Positions 46,481 to 60,840 of a stretch of 64,000 nucleotides of DNA are shown here, piece by piece (position 1 is the first letter of the stretch; each line of letters begins with the position of its first letter). Location of the stretch: assembly GCA_017302655.1 (NCBI GenBank), contig JAFLDE010000011.1, positions 1 through 64,000 of the forward strand. The letters run 5' to 3'. The translations under genes were made by a program, and so were the position numbers. The stretch comes from Burkholderiales bacterium (GTDB taxonomy: Bacteria; Pseudomonadota; Gammaproteobacteria; Burkholderiales; Burkholderiaceae_C). Below the pieces are notes generated by a model that did no database searches, was not told the DNA's origin, and saw only the letters and a program-made list of their open reading frames with translations.

Positions 46481-46497
46481 GGCGTCGAACCGACGCC
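46481..46497 (-). terminator. Possible terminator after the NarL-type regulator
   Basis: A 7-bp perfect stem (GGCGTCG / CGACGCC) with a 3-base loop, followed on the minus strand by GCTTTCTGCG, a weak T-tail. It could end the two-component operon. Confidence 0.4.
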
Positions 46498-46513
46498 TTC
46501 GCGCGATGAGCGG

Positions 46514-47164
46514 TCAGATCCAGCCCAGGTCGATGGCCCGCAACACGGCCTGCGTGCGGTCCCGCACCCCCATCTTGGCGAACACCGCCGAGCAGTGGTT
46601 CTTGATCACTCCCTCGCTGTTGCCGAGCAAGGTGGCGATCTCGGTGTTGCTGCGTCCGCTGGCCACCAGGCGCAGTACCTGAAGTTCCTTGGGGCTGAGC
46701 GGCTCGGGGTCGGGCAGGCCTTCGAAGGCGCGCTCGGTGGCACCGGGCCGGGTGGCGCGCTCGGTCAGACCGGGGCGCAGCGCGGTGCCACCGGCGGCCA
46801 CTTCGCGGATGGCCTCGGCCAGGGTCTCGACGCTGATGGCCTTGAGCAGAAAGCCCTTGGCGCCGGCGCGTGCGGCTTCGTCGAAGGCGTCGCGGTCGTC
46901 GAAGGTGGTGAGCAGCAGCACGGGCACCGGCAGCTGGCGCGCGGCCAGGGCGCGGATCAGCCCGATGCCGTCCAGACGCGGCATGCGCATGTCGGACAGC
47001 ACCACGTCGGGAATGTCGGCCTGGATGCGCTCCAAGGCCTGCACGCCGTCCTCGGCTTCGCCGATGAGCTGGATGTCGGGGCACAGCGCGATCAGGCCCT
47101 TGAGGCCCTCGCGCACGAGTTGCTGGTCTTCGACGAGCAGGAGGCGGATGGTGGGTGTGGTCAT
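46514..47164 (-). CDS. NarL-type response regulator
   Basis: The 216-residue protein has a receiver (IRLLLVEDQQLVREGLKGL; phospho-Asp in VVLSDMRMP; Lys in GFLLKAIS) and a LuxR HTH (LSPKELQVLRLVASGRSNTEIATLLGN...MGVRDRTQAVL). It overlaps the kinase gene by 4 bases. The adjacent duplicated small-protein cassette is a likely but untested target. Confidence 0.9.
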   Translation of the reverse strand: MTTPTIRLLLVEDQQLVREGLKGLIALCPDIQLIGEAEDGVQALERIQADIPDVVLSDMRMPRLDGIGLIRALAARQLPVPVLLLTTFDDRDAFDEAARAGAKGFLLKAISVETLAEAIREVAAGGTALRPGLTERATRPGATERAFEGLPDPEPLSPKELQVLRLVASGRSNTEIATLLGNSEGVIKNHCSAVFAKMGVRDRTQAVLRAIDLGWI

Positions 47165-48507
47165 GGCGTCTCGATGGGGCAGCGAAGTTCAATGAGGAAG
47201 CCTGGGCGCTGGCGCAGCACCCGGGCCTGGCCGCCGAGCTCCTGCATGCGCTCGCGCATGCCGGTGAGCCCGTTGCCGGGTTGCAGCCGGCTTTGGCCGG
47301 CACCGTCGTCTTCCACGCACACCACCAACTCGCGGCCTTCGGCCTGCAGGCTGATGTGCACATGGCGCGCACGCGCGTGGCGCACGCTGTTCGTCACCGC
47401 TTCCTGTACGCAGCGCAGGAGCGCGTGCGCGGTGCGCGGCGGCAGGTTGCCGGCCACGGCCTCGTCCAGGCCGAGCGTGATGACGGGGGTTTCGATGCCA
47501 TCGGCAAGCAGGCGCAGCGCTTGGCTGAGGCCAATGCCGCCCTGGGCGCGCTGGCTGCTCACGGCTCGGCGTACGTCGGCGAGCAGGCGCTCTGCCACTT
47601 CGCGCGCCTTCTCGATTTGCGCGCCGGCCTGTGCGCCCTGGTCGCGCTGCAACAGGGCCTGGCCCAGCTGGAGCTGCAGGTTCAGCGCGGTGAGGTGGTG
47701 GCCCATCAGGTCGTGCAGTTCGCGGGCAATCTCCAGCCGTTCGCCGTAGCGCAGCTGTTCGTCATGCAATTGCTCGTTGCTGCGCTTCTCGGCCAGCATG
47801 GCCTGCAGCCAGCGCCGCTTTTCGGCCTGCGCTGCGGCCAGTCGACCCAGGCCGAAGCCCAAGCCGTACAGCGCCAGCATGGTCAGCCCTTCGGTCAGCG
47901 CTGCCGCCAACCAGCCGCGGGCGGCCTGCTCAGCCGCCTGGGCCTCGGTGGGCAGGCCGAAGTAGAGCGCCAGCGCCAGACCCACCTGCAGCGTGGCGAA
48001 GCCCAGCGCCCAGACCGGTCGCAGCAACAGACCCGCCAGCACCGTGACGACGAAGGCCAGGCTCGGCGTGACGGCGAAGGCCAGCAGATCGAGCCCGAGC
48101 AGCCAGGCCAGGGCGTGTGGCGGTGGCTGGTCGATGTGCTGCGGTTGCGCCAGCTTCCACAGGCTCCATGCGGTGAACAGCAGCAGGCCGATGGACAGCA
48201 GCAGCGGACCACGGTCCATGGCGTCGCCGCCCATGCGTGCCCACAACTGGGTGACGAGGCCGTTGTAGGGGTCCGTGGCTTGGCCGGTGAGTGCCGAAAG
48301 CGCCGCCCGCAGTTCGAGCAGCGCCAGAGCCATCGCCGCGCCACGCAGCGCGAACGAGGGCTCGACGAGGCGGTCAAGCCAGCGCCGGGCAGGGGCTGCA
48401 GCGGGGAGGGAGGGGGTGGCCGGAGCGAACACGGGACGCGAGGCTAACGCGTTGGCGTGCGGATGGCGGTGGTCACGCCATGAATAGCTTCCACAGGGTT
48501 GATGCAT
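47161..48507 (-). CDS. Membrane sensor histidine kinase, HisKA_3 type
   Basis: The protein has about 448 residues. Its first 190 residues hold about six hydrophobic helices. Then come HisKA_3 (RLEIARELHDLMGHHLTAL) and the ATPase motifs (VQEAVTNSVRHARAR, VEDDGAG, GNGLTGMRERMQELGG). The start is uncertain: ATG 48507 or a later GTG near 48430. It is the kinase for the overlapping regulator. Confidence 0.85.
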   Translation of the reverse strand: MHQPCGSYSWRDHRHPHANALASRPVFAPATPSLPAAAPARRWLDRLVEPSFALRGAAMALALLELRAALSALTGQATDPYNGLVTQLWARMGGDAMDRGPLLLSIGLLLFTAWSLWKLAQPQHIDQPPPHALAWLLGLDLLAFAVTPSLAFVVTVLAGLLLRPVWALGFATLQVGLALALYFGLPTEAQAAEQAARGWLAAALTEGLTMLALYGLGFGLGRLAAAQAEKRRWLQAMLAEKRSNEQLHDEQLRYGERLEIARELHDLMGHHLTALNLQLQLGQALLQRDQGAQAGAQIEKAREVAERLLADVRRAVSSQRAQGGIGLSQALRLLADGIETPVITLGLDEAVAGNLPPRTAHALLRCVQEAVTNSVRHARARHVHISLQAEGRELVVCVEDDGAGQSRLQPGNGLTGMRERMQELGGQARVLRQRPGFLIELRCPIETP

Positions 48508-48572
48508 GGCTTCGAACACAGCATTCAGTGGCTTGCAAACGCAGCGCATGCTGCGCCTGCGATGCTCCACCC

Positions 48573-49367
48573 ATGTCGCGCCTTCCCAGCTTCTTTCTTT
48601 GCCACGGCGGCGGCCCCTGGCCCTGGATGGATGGCCCGTACCGGGCCGCGCATGCCGGCATCGAGGCGATGTTGCGTGGACTGCTGGCGAGCCTGCCGGC
48701 GCCGCCCAGGGCCCTGCTCATGATCTCGGGGCATTGGGAGGCGCCGGCCTTCACCGTGCAGAGCGGCGCGGCGCCCGGCATGGTGTACGACTACGCGGGC
48801 TTTCCGCCGCACACCTACGGCGTGCGCCATGCCGCACCGGGCGAGCCAGCCCTGGCCGAGCGGGTTCGGCAGCTCGTCGAAGCCAGCGGCCTGCCGGCCG
48901 CGCAGGACGCTGCACGCGGCTTCGACCACGGCGCGTTCTGCACCGCCTTCCCGATGGACCCCGCAGCGCGACTGCCCATGGTGCAGCTTTCTCTGCGCCA
49001 CGGCCTGGTCCCGGCCGAGCACCTGCGCCTGGGACGCGCGCTGGCGCCGCTGCGCGGCGAAGGCGTGTTGATCGTCGGCAGCGGCTTCAGCTTCCACAAC
49101 CTGCGCCTCTACGGGCCGCAGGGCCGAGAGCCCTCGACTGCGTTCGACGCCTGGCTACAGGCGGTGCTGCCGGTGCCGGAGGGCCGCGACCAGGCCCTCG
49201 TGGATTGGTCGAGGGCCCCGTCGGCGCGCCTGGCCCACCCACGTGAGGAGCACTTGCTGCCCTTGATGGTGGCGGTGGGGGCAGCGTCGGCAGAGGTCGG
49301 CCTTTGCATTCACCACGAGACCGGGTTCCTAGGCGGCACCACGATCTCCAGCTGGCGCTTCGGCTAG
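48573..49367 (+). CDS. Class III extradiol dioxygenase (4,5-DOPA dioxygenase type)
   Basis: The 264-residue protein shows the LigB-fold motifs: FFLCHGGGPWPW at the N-terminus, ISGHWEAPAF, GFPPHTYGVRHAAPG, FDHGAFCTAFPMDP, SGFSFHNLRLYG and CIHHETGFLGGTTISSWRFG at the C-terminus. The His residues bind iron. YgiD-like relatives cleave catecholic rings; substrate is uncertain. It runs divergent from the kinase. Confidence 0.88.
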   Translation: MSRLPSFFLCHGGGPWPWMDGPYRAAHAGIEAMLRGLLASLPAPPRALLMISGHWEAPAFTVQSGAAPGMVYDYAGFPPHTYGVRHAAPGEPALAERVRQLVEASGLPAAQDAARGFDHGAFCTAFPMDPAARLPMVQLSLRHGLVPAEHLRLGRALAPLRGEGVLIVGSGFSFHNLRLYGPQGREPSTAFDAWLQAVLPVPEGRDQALVDWSRAPSARLAHPREEHLLPLMVAVGAASAEVGLCIHHETGFLGGTTISSWRFG

Positions 49368-49382
49368 CCCTCCGCCGGGCCG

Positions 49383-49558
49383 CCCGCCGCAGGGCCGCCC
49401 CTAGGCGGGCGCGGCCCCCTCGGGGGGTGGCGAAGGCTCGCCAGAGCCGGAGACCTGGGGGCTGGTTCAGCCCGCCGCAGGGCCGCCCCAAGGCGGGCGC
49501 GGTCCCCTCGGGGGGTGGTGAAGGCTCGCCAGAGCCGGAGACCTGGGGGCTGGCTCAG
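49383..49558. repeat. Two tandem 88-bp repeats with a C/G palindrome core
   Basis: Unit 1 (49383-49470) and unit 2 (49471-49558) differ at only a few positions. Each has CCCGCCGCAGGGC at the start, GGTCCCCTCGGGGGG or GGCCCCCTCGGGGGG in the middle, and GAGCCGGAGACCTGGGGGCTGG near the end. The palindrome and the final G-run are shared with the element at 4363-4410. Unit 2 overlaps the mnmA stop codon, so the repeat supplies the end of that gene. Confidence 0.85.
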
Positions 49559-50649
49559 CCCGCTTGAATCACCCCGCCCCCCAGGCAGACCTCGCCGTCG
49601 TAGAGCACCGCACTCTGGCCGGGGGTGACCGCCCACTGGGGCTCATCGAAGCTCAGGCGATCGCCGCTCAGTGTGCAGGCGGCGTCGCTTTGTCGGTAGC
49701 GCGTCTTGGCCGCGCAGCGGCCGTCAGCCGGCGCGTGACCGCTGATCCAGCTCGCGTCGGCAAAGCGCAGCGCCGGCGACTGGAGCTTGGGGTGCCCATG
49801 CCCCTGCACCACCACCAGCCGGTTGCGCGCGAGATCCTTCTCGGCCACGAACCAGGGTTCGTGCTCGCCCCCACCCCGGGGCGTGCCCTTCTCCTTCACA
49901 CCGCCAATGCCCAGACCCTGGCGCTGGCCCAGGGTGTAGAAGGAGAGGCCCACATGCCGGCCGAGCTTGCGGCCGCGCTCGTCCACGATGTCGCCCGGCT
50001 CATGGTTCAGGTAGCGGTTCAGGAACTCGCGAAACGGGCGCTCGCCGATGAAGCAGATGCCGGTGGAGTCCTTCTTCCTCGCGTTCGGCAGGCCCCACTC
50101 CAGGGCCAGGCGCCGCACTTCGGTCTTGGGCAACTCGCCCACCGGGAAGAGCACCTTGCTCAGCTGCGCCTGGGTCAGCCGATGCAGAAAGTAGCTCTGG
50201 TCCTTCAGCGGGTCGAGGCCCTTGAGCAGCTGGCTTTCACCTGAAGACAGCACGCGCCGCCGCGCGTAGTGGCCGGTGGCGATGGCGTCGGCGCCCAGGC
50301 GCAGGGCGTGGTCCAGAAAGGCCTTGAACTTGATCTCGGCGTTGCACAGGATGTCGGGGTTGGGCGTGCGGCCGGCCTGGTACTCGGCCAGGAAGGACGC
50401 AAACACCCGATCCTTGTACTCGGCGGCGAAGTTGACATGCTCGATCTCGATGCCGATGACCTCGGCCACCGAGGCGGCATCGACGAAGTCGACATTCGAC
50501 GAGCAGTACTCGGAGTCGTCGTCGTCCTCCCAGTTCTTCATGAAGATGCCGAGCACCTCATGGCCCTGGCGCTTGAGCAGGGCGGCGGAGACGGCGGAGT
50601 CAACGCCGCCGGAGAGGCCGACGACGATGCGCTGCTTGGGCGAATTCAT
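49555..50649 (-). CDS. mnmA: tRNA-specific 2-thiouridylase MnmA
   Basis: The 364-residue enzyme has the PP-loop [13 protein letters not shown], the catalytic Cys of NAEIKFKAF (preceded by DILC), the second Cys in [14 protein letters not shown] and the C-terminal beta-barrel. It thiolates uridine 34 of Lys, Glu and Gln tRNAs. Its stop codon lies in the last bases of the 88-bp repeat. Confidence 0.95.
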   Translation of the reverse strand: MNSPKQRIVVGLSGGVDSAVSAALLKRQGHEVLGIFMKNWEDDDDSEYCSSNVDFVDAASVAEVIGIEIEHVNFAAEYKDRVFASFLAEYQAGRTPNPDILCNAEIKFKAFLDHALRLGADAIATGHYARRRVLSSGESQLLKGLDPLKDQSYFLHRLTQAQLSKVLFPVGELPKTEVRRLALEWGLPNARKKDSTGICFIGERPFREFLNRYLNHEPGDIVDERGRKLGRHVGLSFYTLGQRQGLGIGGVKEKGTPRGGGEHEPWFVAEKDLARNRLVVVQGHGHPKLQSPALRFADASWISGHAPADGRCAAKTRYRQSDAACTLSGDRLSFDEPQWAVTPGQSAVLYDGEVCLGGGVIQAG

Positions 50650-50674
50650 CGCCCGATTGTCCGGTGGGCGTGGC

Positions 50675-51502
50675 TCAGCGCCGCTTGGCCCGGTAGAGCG
50701 ATGCGTCGGCTTCGGCCTCGCCCATGTACTGGACCAGGATGCGCCGCACCGTGCCGTCGTCCAGCATGCTCTGGACGAGTAACTGCCATGCGGCCGCCTG
50801 CTCGGCGCTGAAGCGCTTCTTCGACAGGGTCAAGCCGCTGGGCGTGCCTGGATCTGCATCCCAGTTTTCAACGCGTCTGGGTGTCTTGAGACCCAACTGC
50901 TTCACGTAATGCCCGTACACAAACTGCGAGGAAACAAAGGCATGAAAACGTCCTGCGGCGAACATGCGAAAGACTGCCTCGGTGTCGCCCACTTGGTCCA
51001 GGCGGCCCGCAGCCTGAAGTCTGACCATCGCGGCGTCGTAGAACGGGCCAAAACTGAAGGAGCGGACCGTGCCCATGCGCAAGTCCTTGGCGGCTTCGAA
51101 CTCAGTAAGGCTGGTCACGTGGTCGGGCACGGAGTCCGCCAGCAGCACTTTGTTGATCTCCACGACGTAGTGCGCGTACCAGGCGAAGCGGTCTCGCTGC
51201 GGGTTCTGCACCCCGGAGCCCAGCATGTCGAGGTTTCCCGATTCCAGATCAGTCCAGCTCCGAGCGCGGGGCTGCAGGCTCACCTCGAAGCGGCAGCCGG
51301 TTCGTTGCGCGAGCTCCCGCTGGATGTCGTCGTCAATTCCCGTTCCGGACCTTCGGTTGAAGATCAACCCGAACTCGTAGTGGGCAAAACGAATCGGTCC
51401 ACCATCCGGGCAGTACTTCGAAGGGCCCGCCAAACACGATCCGACCAAGGCCCAGCATGTCAGGAGTGCCGCCGACCATGGCAGTCGTCGTCGTGTGGTC
51501 AT
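50675..51502 (-). CDS. Periplasmic solute-binding protein, family 3-like
   Basis: The 275-residue product has a signal peptide (ending CLAG). Conserved-looking stretches of family 3 binding domains follow ([52 protein letters not shown]). It lacks linked transport genes. It is the second orphan binding protein of this type in the window (compare 40085-40834). ATG 51502 precedes the signal peptide; the gene lies 13 bases after the HD-GYP gene. Confidence 0.75.
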   Translation of the reverse strand: MTTRRRLPWSAALLTCWALVGSCLAGPSKYCPDGGPIRFAHYEFGLIFNRRSGTGIDDDIQRELAQRTGCRFEVSLQPRARSWTDLESGNLDMLGSGVQNPQRDRFAWYAHYVVEINKVLLADSVPDHVTSLTEFEAAKDLRMGTVRSFSFGPFYDAAMVRLQAAGRLDQVGDTEAVFRMFAAGRFHAFVSSQFVYGHYVKQLGLKTPRRVENWDADPGTPSGLTLSKKRFSAEQAAAWQLLVQSMLDDGTVRRILVQYMGEAEADASLYRAKRR

Positions 51503-51515
51503 GCTTAGCACGTGC

Positions 51516-52793
51516 TCAGCTGCTCTTGCTGCCGTCTGCGTTGAAGAAATAGGTGGTGCGCTTGCGCGGTGACAGGTAGTCGAAGACCTCTTGCGGCAGT
51601 TGCGAAGGTCTGAGCGTGCTGGCCACGCTGACATCAGGCTCCAACTCCAAATCGACCACCACAGAGCTGTCCTTGGGGACAGCCGGGTCGTAGACGAGCA
51701 CGGTGGGCTTGAGCGGGCGGCTGCTGTTGACCGCCACCACCATGCCCAGCGTGCCGTTGCTGAGCGCGACGACGGTTCCCGGCGGATAGATGCCGACGCT
51801 GCGCACGAAGGTGGTCAGCACCGTGGCATCGAACTGCGCGCGGCGCTGCCCGTAGATGATGGACATGGCCTCGTGAGGCGTCAGCGCCCGTTGCGGATCG
51901 AGCGGGTTGCACAGGTTGTCGTAGGCGTTGACCAAGGCCACGATGCGCGTCAGCAGTGACAGCTGCGTGCCGCTGAGGCGACGCGGATAGCCGGAACCGT
52001 CGACCATCTCGTGGTGCTGCTCAATGACGGCACGCACCTCGGCTGGCACGCCCATCGCCGTGCTCATGGCCACACCTTTTTCGCAGTGCAGTTGGTAGAC
52101 GGCAGCCTCGGCCGTCGTCAAGGGCGTGAACTTGCGCACGACGCGATCGGGCAGGTCGGCCTTGCCGATGTCGTGCAGCAGCGCGCCCAGGCCCACCAGC
52201 TTGACGGCGGCGGCAGGGGCCTTCAGCTCGCGTGCCAGGATCATCGACAGGATGGCGACGTTCAGCGAATGGAAGTAGACGTCCTCGTTGCCGATCTTGT
52301 CGGCCATCAGCTGGATGGCGACATCGGCTTCCACCAGCATGGAGTCGGCCATGCCGCCGATGAGCGTCGACGCTTCCGCGTAGGCCTCCTTCGGCTTGGC
52401 GAACAGGTTCTGCGTGATGGACTTCACCGCACGTCCGCTCGACATGAGCGCTCGCTCACAGGCGGCCACCTTGGCCTGATGGGCCGCCATGCGGGCCAAG
52501 CGCTCACGTTTGACCTGGTAGGCCGGATCGTCCTCCAGGGGCTTCACCGACGCAGGCGGCACCGCCGGTGAGTCAGCCGGCCGATCCAGCGGCTGGCCGT
52601 CGCTGCGTTCGGGCGAGTAGCGAAGCGACTTCAGGCCCAGAGATTGCAGCGTGGCAATCTGATCGAGCGACTTGATCTTGAAGCTGGAAAAGGTAAAGGG
52701 GTGATCGGTCCAGTGCATATCGAGGTGCACGTACAGGCCAATGCACAGTTGCTCGGGACTGATCTCGCGGTCTTGGGCAGAGGGGGTGCTCAT
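51516..52793 (-). CDS. DUF3391 - HD-GYP cyclic di-GMP phosphodiesterase family protein
   Basis: The 425-residue protein has the same layout as the product of 18760-20019: DUF3391 (LCIGLYVHLDMHWTDHPFTFSSF) and HD-GYP with LLHDIGK and EQHHEMVDGSGYPRRLSG. Unlike its paralogue, it keeps the full HHE..DGxGYP signature and is probably an active phosphodiesterase. The C-terminal tail (PRKRTTYFFNADGSKSS) matches that of the paralogue in style. ATG 52793 is preferred over TTG 52802. Confidence 0.9.
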   Translation of the reverse strand: MSTPSAQDREISPEQLCIGLYVHLDMHWTDHPFTFSSFKIKSLDQIATLQSLGLKSLRYSPERSDGQPLDRPADSPAVPPASVKPLEDDPAYQVKRERLARMAAHQAKVAACERALMSSGRAVKSITQNLFAKPKEAYAEASTLIGGMADSMLVEADVAIQLMADKIGNEDVYFHSLNVAILSMILARELKAPAAAVKLVGLGALLHDIGKADLPDRVVRKFTPLTTAEAAVYQLHCEKGVAMSTAMGVPAEVRAVIEQHHEMVDGSGYPRRLSGTQLSLLTRIVALVNAYDNLCNPLDPQRALTPHEAMSIIYGQRRAQFDATVLTTFVRSVGIYPPGTVVALSNGTLGMVVAVNSSRPLKPTVLVYDPAVPKDSSVVVDLELEPDVSVASTLRPSQLPQEVFDYLSPRKRTTYFFNADGSKSS

Positions 52794-52836
52794 CGCAGCC
52801 AAATGTTAGGCGGGTGCGACAGGGGATGGGCTGACA

Positions 52837-57777
<4,941 letters not shown>

Positions 57778-57801
<24 letters not shown>

Positions 57802-59274
57802 GGGCTCCTGGTTGCGCTCGCGTCCACTCGCTGTTTCGCGCACCACCGTATCGGCCGCCGCCGCTGCCTCACGGGCTTCAGCCAGAAGCTTCTCGACCTG
57901 CTGGTCGTTGCCGATGCGGAAGCTGGTCAGCACCTCGGCCAGCCGCACCGCTTCATGAAGCAGCGCGGCCGCGATTTCGTTGCTGCGCTGCGCCACGTCG
58001 AGGTTGCGCGTCGTCACCACATCGAGCTCCTTCACCGAGGCGGTCACCACATCGATCGAGACGGCGTGTTCCGCCGAGTCGGCGGTCAGGCTTTCGAAGG
58101 CCTTGCCAACCCCTTGCACCGAGCCGACCAACTGGCTCATGGTGCGACCCGCTGTTTCGGCCTCGCGCGTACCGCGATCGACCGTTTCCAGCGAGGCGGC
58201 AATCAGGCTCTTGATCTCGCGCGCGGCCTCCGCGCTGCGACCGGCCAGCATGCGCACTTCGGTCGCCACCACCGCAAAGCCGCGCCCAGCCTCGCCCGCG
58301 CGCGCGGCTTCCACGGCTGCGTTGAGTGCCAGGATGTTGGTCTGGAATGCAATCGCGTCGATGGTTCCGATGATGTCGGTGATGCGCCGCGAGGAGACGT
58401 TGATCTCCTGCATGGTGGTGACCATGCGACCGACGACTTCGCCCCCCTGCGCCGCCATGCGGCTGGCCTCATAGGCCAGTTGCTTGGCCTCGGCCGAGGC
58501 GCGGGCGCTCTCCTGCACGATGACATTGATCTGTTCGAGGCTCATGGCCGCATCCTCCAGACCCCGAGCCGTGCTGCGCGTGCGCTCGCTGAGCTCGACG
58601 GCACTGCCGCTCAGCTCGCTGGAAACCTGGTGCACCGACATCGTGGCTTCGCGCACCAACCCGAGCGCCTGCGCCATGCGCTGCTGCACTTGCTTGAGTC
58701 GCTGGCCCATCGGCGATTCGGCGCGCACCACGTCCAGGTTGAGGCGGATCGGCCCCTCGCTTCCCATGGCGTTGACCAAGAACTGCAGCTCGAAGCGTTC
58801 GGCCAGCTCGAGCTCCATGCGCCGGGCCAGCAGGCACAGCGCGCCGGTCAGCGCGAGCAGCAGCAACACATCGGTCAGCGCTGACTGGCCCTTGAGCAGG
58901 TCGGCCAAGCCGTGCACGACGCCGGCCAGCGCCAGCGGCCGCCAATCGCGGTAGGGCAGCAGCATGGCCAGTACCACGGGCATGGCGGCGCCGATGGCCC
59001 GTTCGCTGAGCAGGCGGGGGGCCCAGTACTCGATGGCGGCCATCATGAGCGCCGCCACCAGCCCGAGGCCGAGCCGCGCCGACAGGGTGCCGGGCAAGCG
59101 CCAAATCAGGCCAGCGGCGATCGCCACCCCCAGCAGGGCGGCAGCGAGGCCAAAGACGAAGCCGCTCTCGCTCCAGCTGCCGCCGATCAGCAATACCGCT
59201 TCAATCCCGATCAAGGCACCGATCACCTGGTCGTGGCGGCGCGCTTCAGCGGCGAAAGAAAGGTTTGGGTTCAC
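57778..59274 (-). CDS. Methyl-accepting chemotaxis protein with a multi-helix membrane sensor
   Basis: The 498-residue receptor begins with about six hydrophobic helices (residues 18-165) and no periplasmic ligand domain. The signalling domain follows ([47 protein letters not shown]). Its 3' end overlaps the convergent kinase gene by 24 bases. The absence of HAMP and periplasmic domains suggests sensing in the membrane. Confidence 0.9.
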
Positions 59275-59371
59275 GCAGGTTCTCCCGATTTCGCTGCCAT
59301 GCTACAGGCCGTGCTCGTCGAGCCCCGGCTTCGGGCATCATGCAGGCGATAGCCATTCGGAGGAAAGCAGC

Positions 59372-59734
59372 TTGAAGCGTGTGCTGATCATCGAGGACCA
59401 GGAGGAGATCCGAGAGTTGATTCGGGTCACTTTGGAGTTCGAGGATTTCGACATCCACGAGGCCAGCGACGGCCCGAGCGGGTTGGCCGCTGCGCAGCGG
59501 CTGGTGCCTGACCTCATCCTGCTCGACGTGATGATGCCCGGGGGCATGGATGGTCTGCAGGTTTGCCGATCGGTTCGAGCGGATGCCCGGCTTCGCCGCT
59601 GCAAGGTGGTGTTGCTCACCAGCCGCACCGAGGACAGCGACCGTCAAGCCGGCAGCAAGGCCGGCGCTTCTGAGTATCTGGTCAAGCCCTTCAGCCCGAT
59701 GCAGGTGCTGTCAGTCGTCAAGCGCCTGGTCTGA
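59372..59734 (+). CDS. CheY-like single-domain response regulator
   Basis: The 120-residue receiver has LIIEDQEEIRELIRVTLEFEDF, phospho-Asp in LILLDVMMPGG, Thr/Ser in VVLLTSR and Lys in YLVKPFSP. It begins at TTG 59372 with a strong GGAGG 8 bases upstream. It stands between a divergent receptor gene and the convergent cheB, so it is a likely chemotaxis or phosphorelay partner. Confidence 0.88.
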   Translation: MKRVLIIEDQEEIRELIRVTLEFEDFDIHEASDGPSGLAAAQRLVPDLILLDVMMPGGMDGLQVCRSVRADARLRRCKVVLLTSRTEDSDRQAGSKAGASEYLVKPFSPMQVLSVVKRLV

Positions 59735-59775
59735 GCATCCGCCGGTTGAGGATCGACTCGCCGGGCAGCGCCGTT

Positions 59776-60840
59776 TCACTTCAACCACCTGAGCAGCAGG
59801 GCGCCGATGCTCTCCAGCGGGGAAACCTCGGAGGCGGCGCCCAGTTGCACGGCGGCGCGCGGCATGCCGTACACCACACAGCTGGCCTCGTCCTGAGCGA
59901 CGGTCGGTGCACCGGCCTGGCGCATCGCCAGCAGGCCGCGCGCCCCGTCTTCCCCCATGCCGGTGAGCAGGACGCCGATGGCGTTGCGGCCGGCACACTG
60001 CGCCACCGAGCGCAGCAGCACGTCCACCGAAGGCTTGTGGTGGCTGATCAGCGGTCCATCTCTCACTTCCACCTGGTATTGCGCGCCACTGCGGCGCAGT
60101 TGCATGTGCAGGCCGCCGGGCGCAATGAGGACGCGGCCAGTGACGAGTCGCTCGCCGTCCACCGCTTCGCGCACGTCAAAGGGCGTGAGCTGGCTCAGGC
60201 GTGCCGCCATGCTGGCCGTGAAACCACGCGGCATGTGCTGCACCAGCACGATGCCGGCTGGCAGGTCGGGAGGCAGGCTGCATAGCAAGGTCTCGAAGGC
60301 CTGCACACCACCGGTGCTGGCGCCGACAGCGATGACGCGATCGGTGGTTTCTGCCATCGCATCCGGAGCATCTGATGGATCCGGGCTGAGGGCGTTACGC
60401 GGCACCGCGGGCGGAGGCCGGGTTACGGCTGTGCTGGCACGAGGACGTGCACGCGCCGCTTGCGCGATGGCCTCCGCGATCTGCCGGGCGTCTTGCTCGA
60501 AGAACTGCTTGAGGCCGATGCGTGGTTTGGTCAGGCAACCCACGGCGCCGGCGGCGAGGGCTTGCAGGCTGGTCTCGGTGCCCTTGCCTGTCAGCGTCGA
60601 GCACATCAGCACGGGCATCGGGTGCTCGGCCATCAACTCGCGCAGGAAGCTGATGCCATCCTGCCGGGGCATCTCGACGTCGAGCAGCAGCACATCAGGC
60701 CAGTTGGCGCGCAGCTTGGGCCAGGCGAACAGCGGATCGGCGGCGGTGAACAGCAGCTCAAAACCGGCACGTTCGATGAGCGCGCCGAGTTGCTGGCGAA
60801 CCAGCGCGCTGTCGTCGATCAAGGCGACGCGGATCGTCAT
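59776..60840 (-). CDS. cheB: Chemotaxis response regulator protein-glutamate methylesterase CheB
   Basis: The 354-residue enzyme has a receiver (VALIDDSALVRQQL, phospho-Asp in LLLDVEMPRQDG) and a methylesterase domain with Ser in GASTGG, His in VQHMPRGFTASMA and Asp in GMGEDGA. It removes receptor methyl groups or deamidates glutamines. It overlaps cheD by 4 bases. Confidence 0.95.
   Translation of the reverse strand: MTIRVALIDDSALVRQQLGALIERAGFELLFTAADPLFAWPKLRANWPDVLLLDVEMPRQDGISFLRELMAEHPMPVLMCSTLTGKGTETSLQALAAGAVGCLTKPRIGLKQFFEQDARQIAEAIAQAARARPRASTAVTRPPPAVPRNALSPDPSDAPDAMAETTDRVIAVGASTGGVQAFETLLCSLPPDLPAGIVLVQHMPRGFTASMAARLSQLTPFDVREAVDGERLVTGRVLIAPGGLHMQLRRSGAQYQVEVRDGPLISHHKPSVDVLLRSVAQCAGRNAIGVLLTGMGEDGARGLLAMRQAGAPTVAQDEASCVVYGMPRAAVQLGAASEVSPLESIGALLLRWLK

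Noticed and set aside
49383-49558. CRISPR array
   Set aside because: There are only two adjacent copies of an 88-bp unit, without spacers, and no cas genes nearby.
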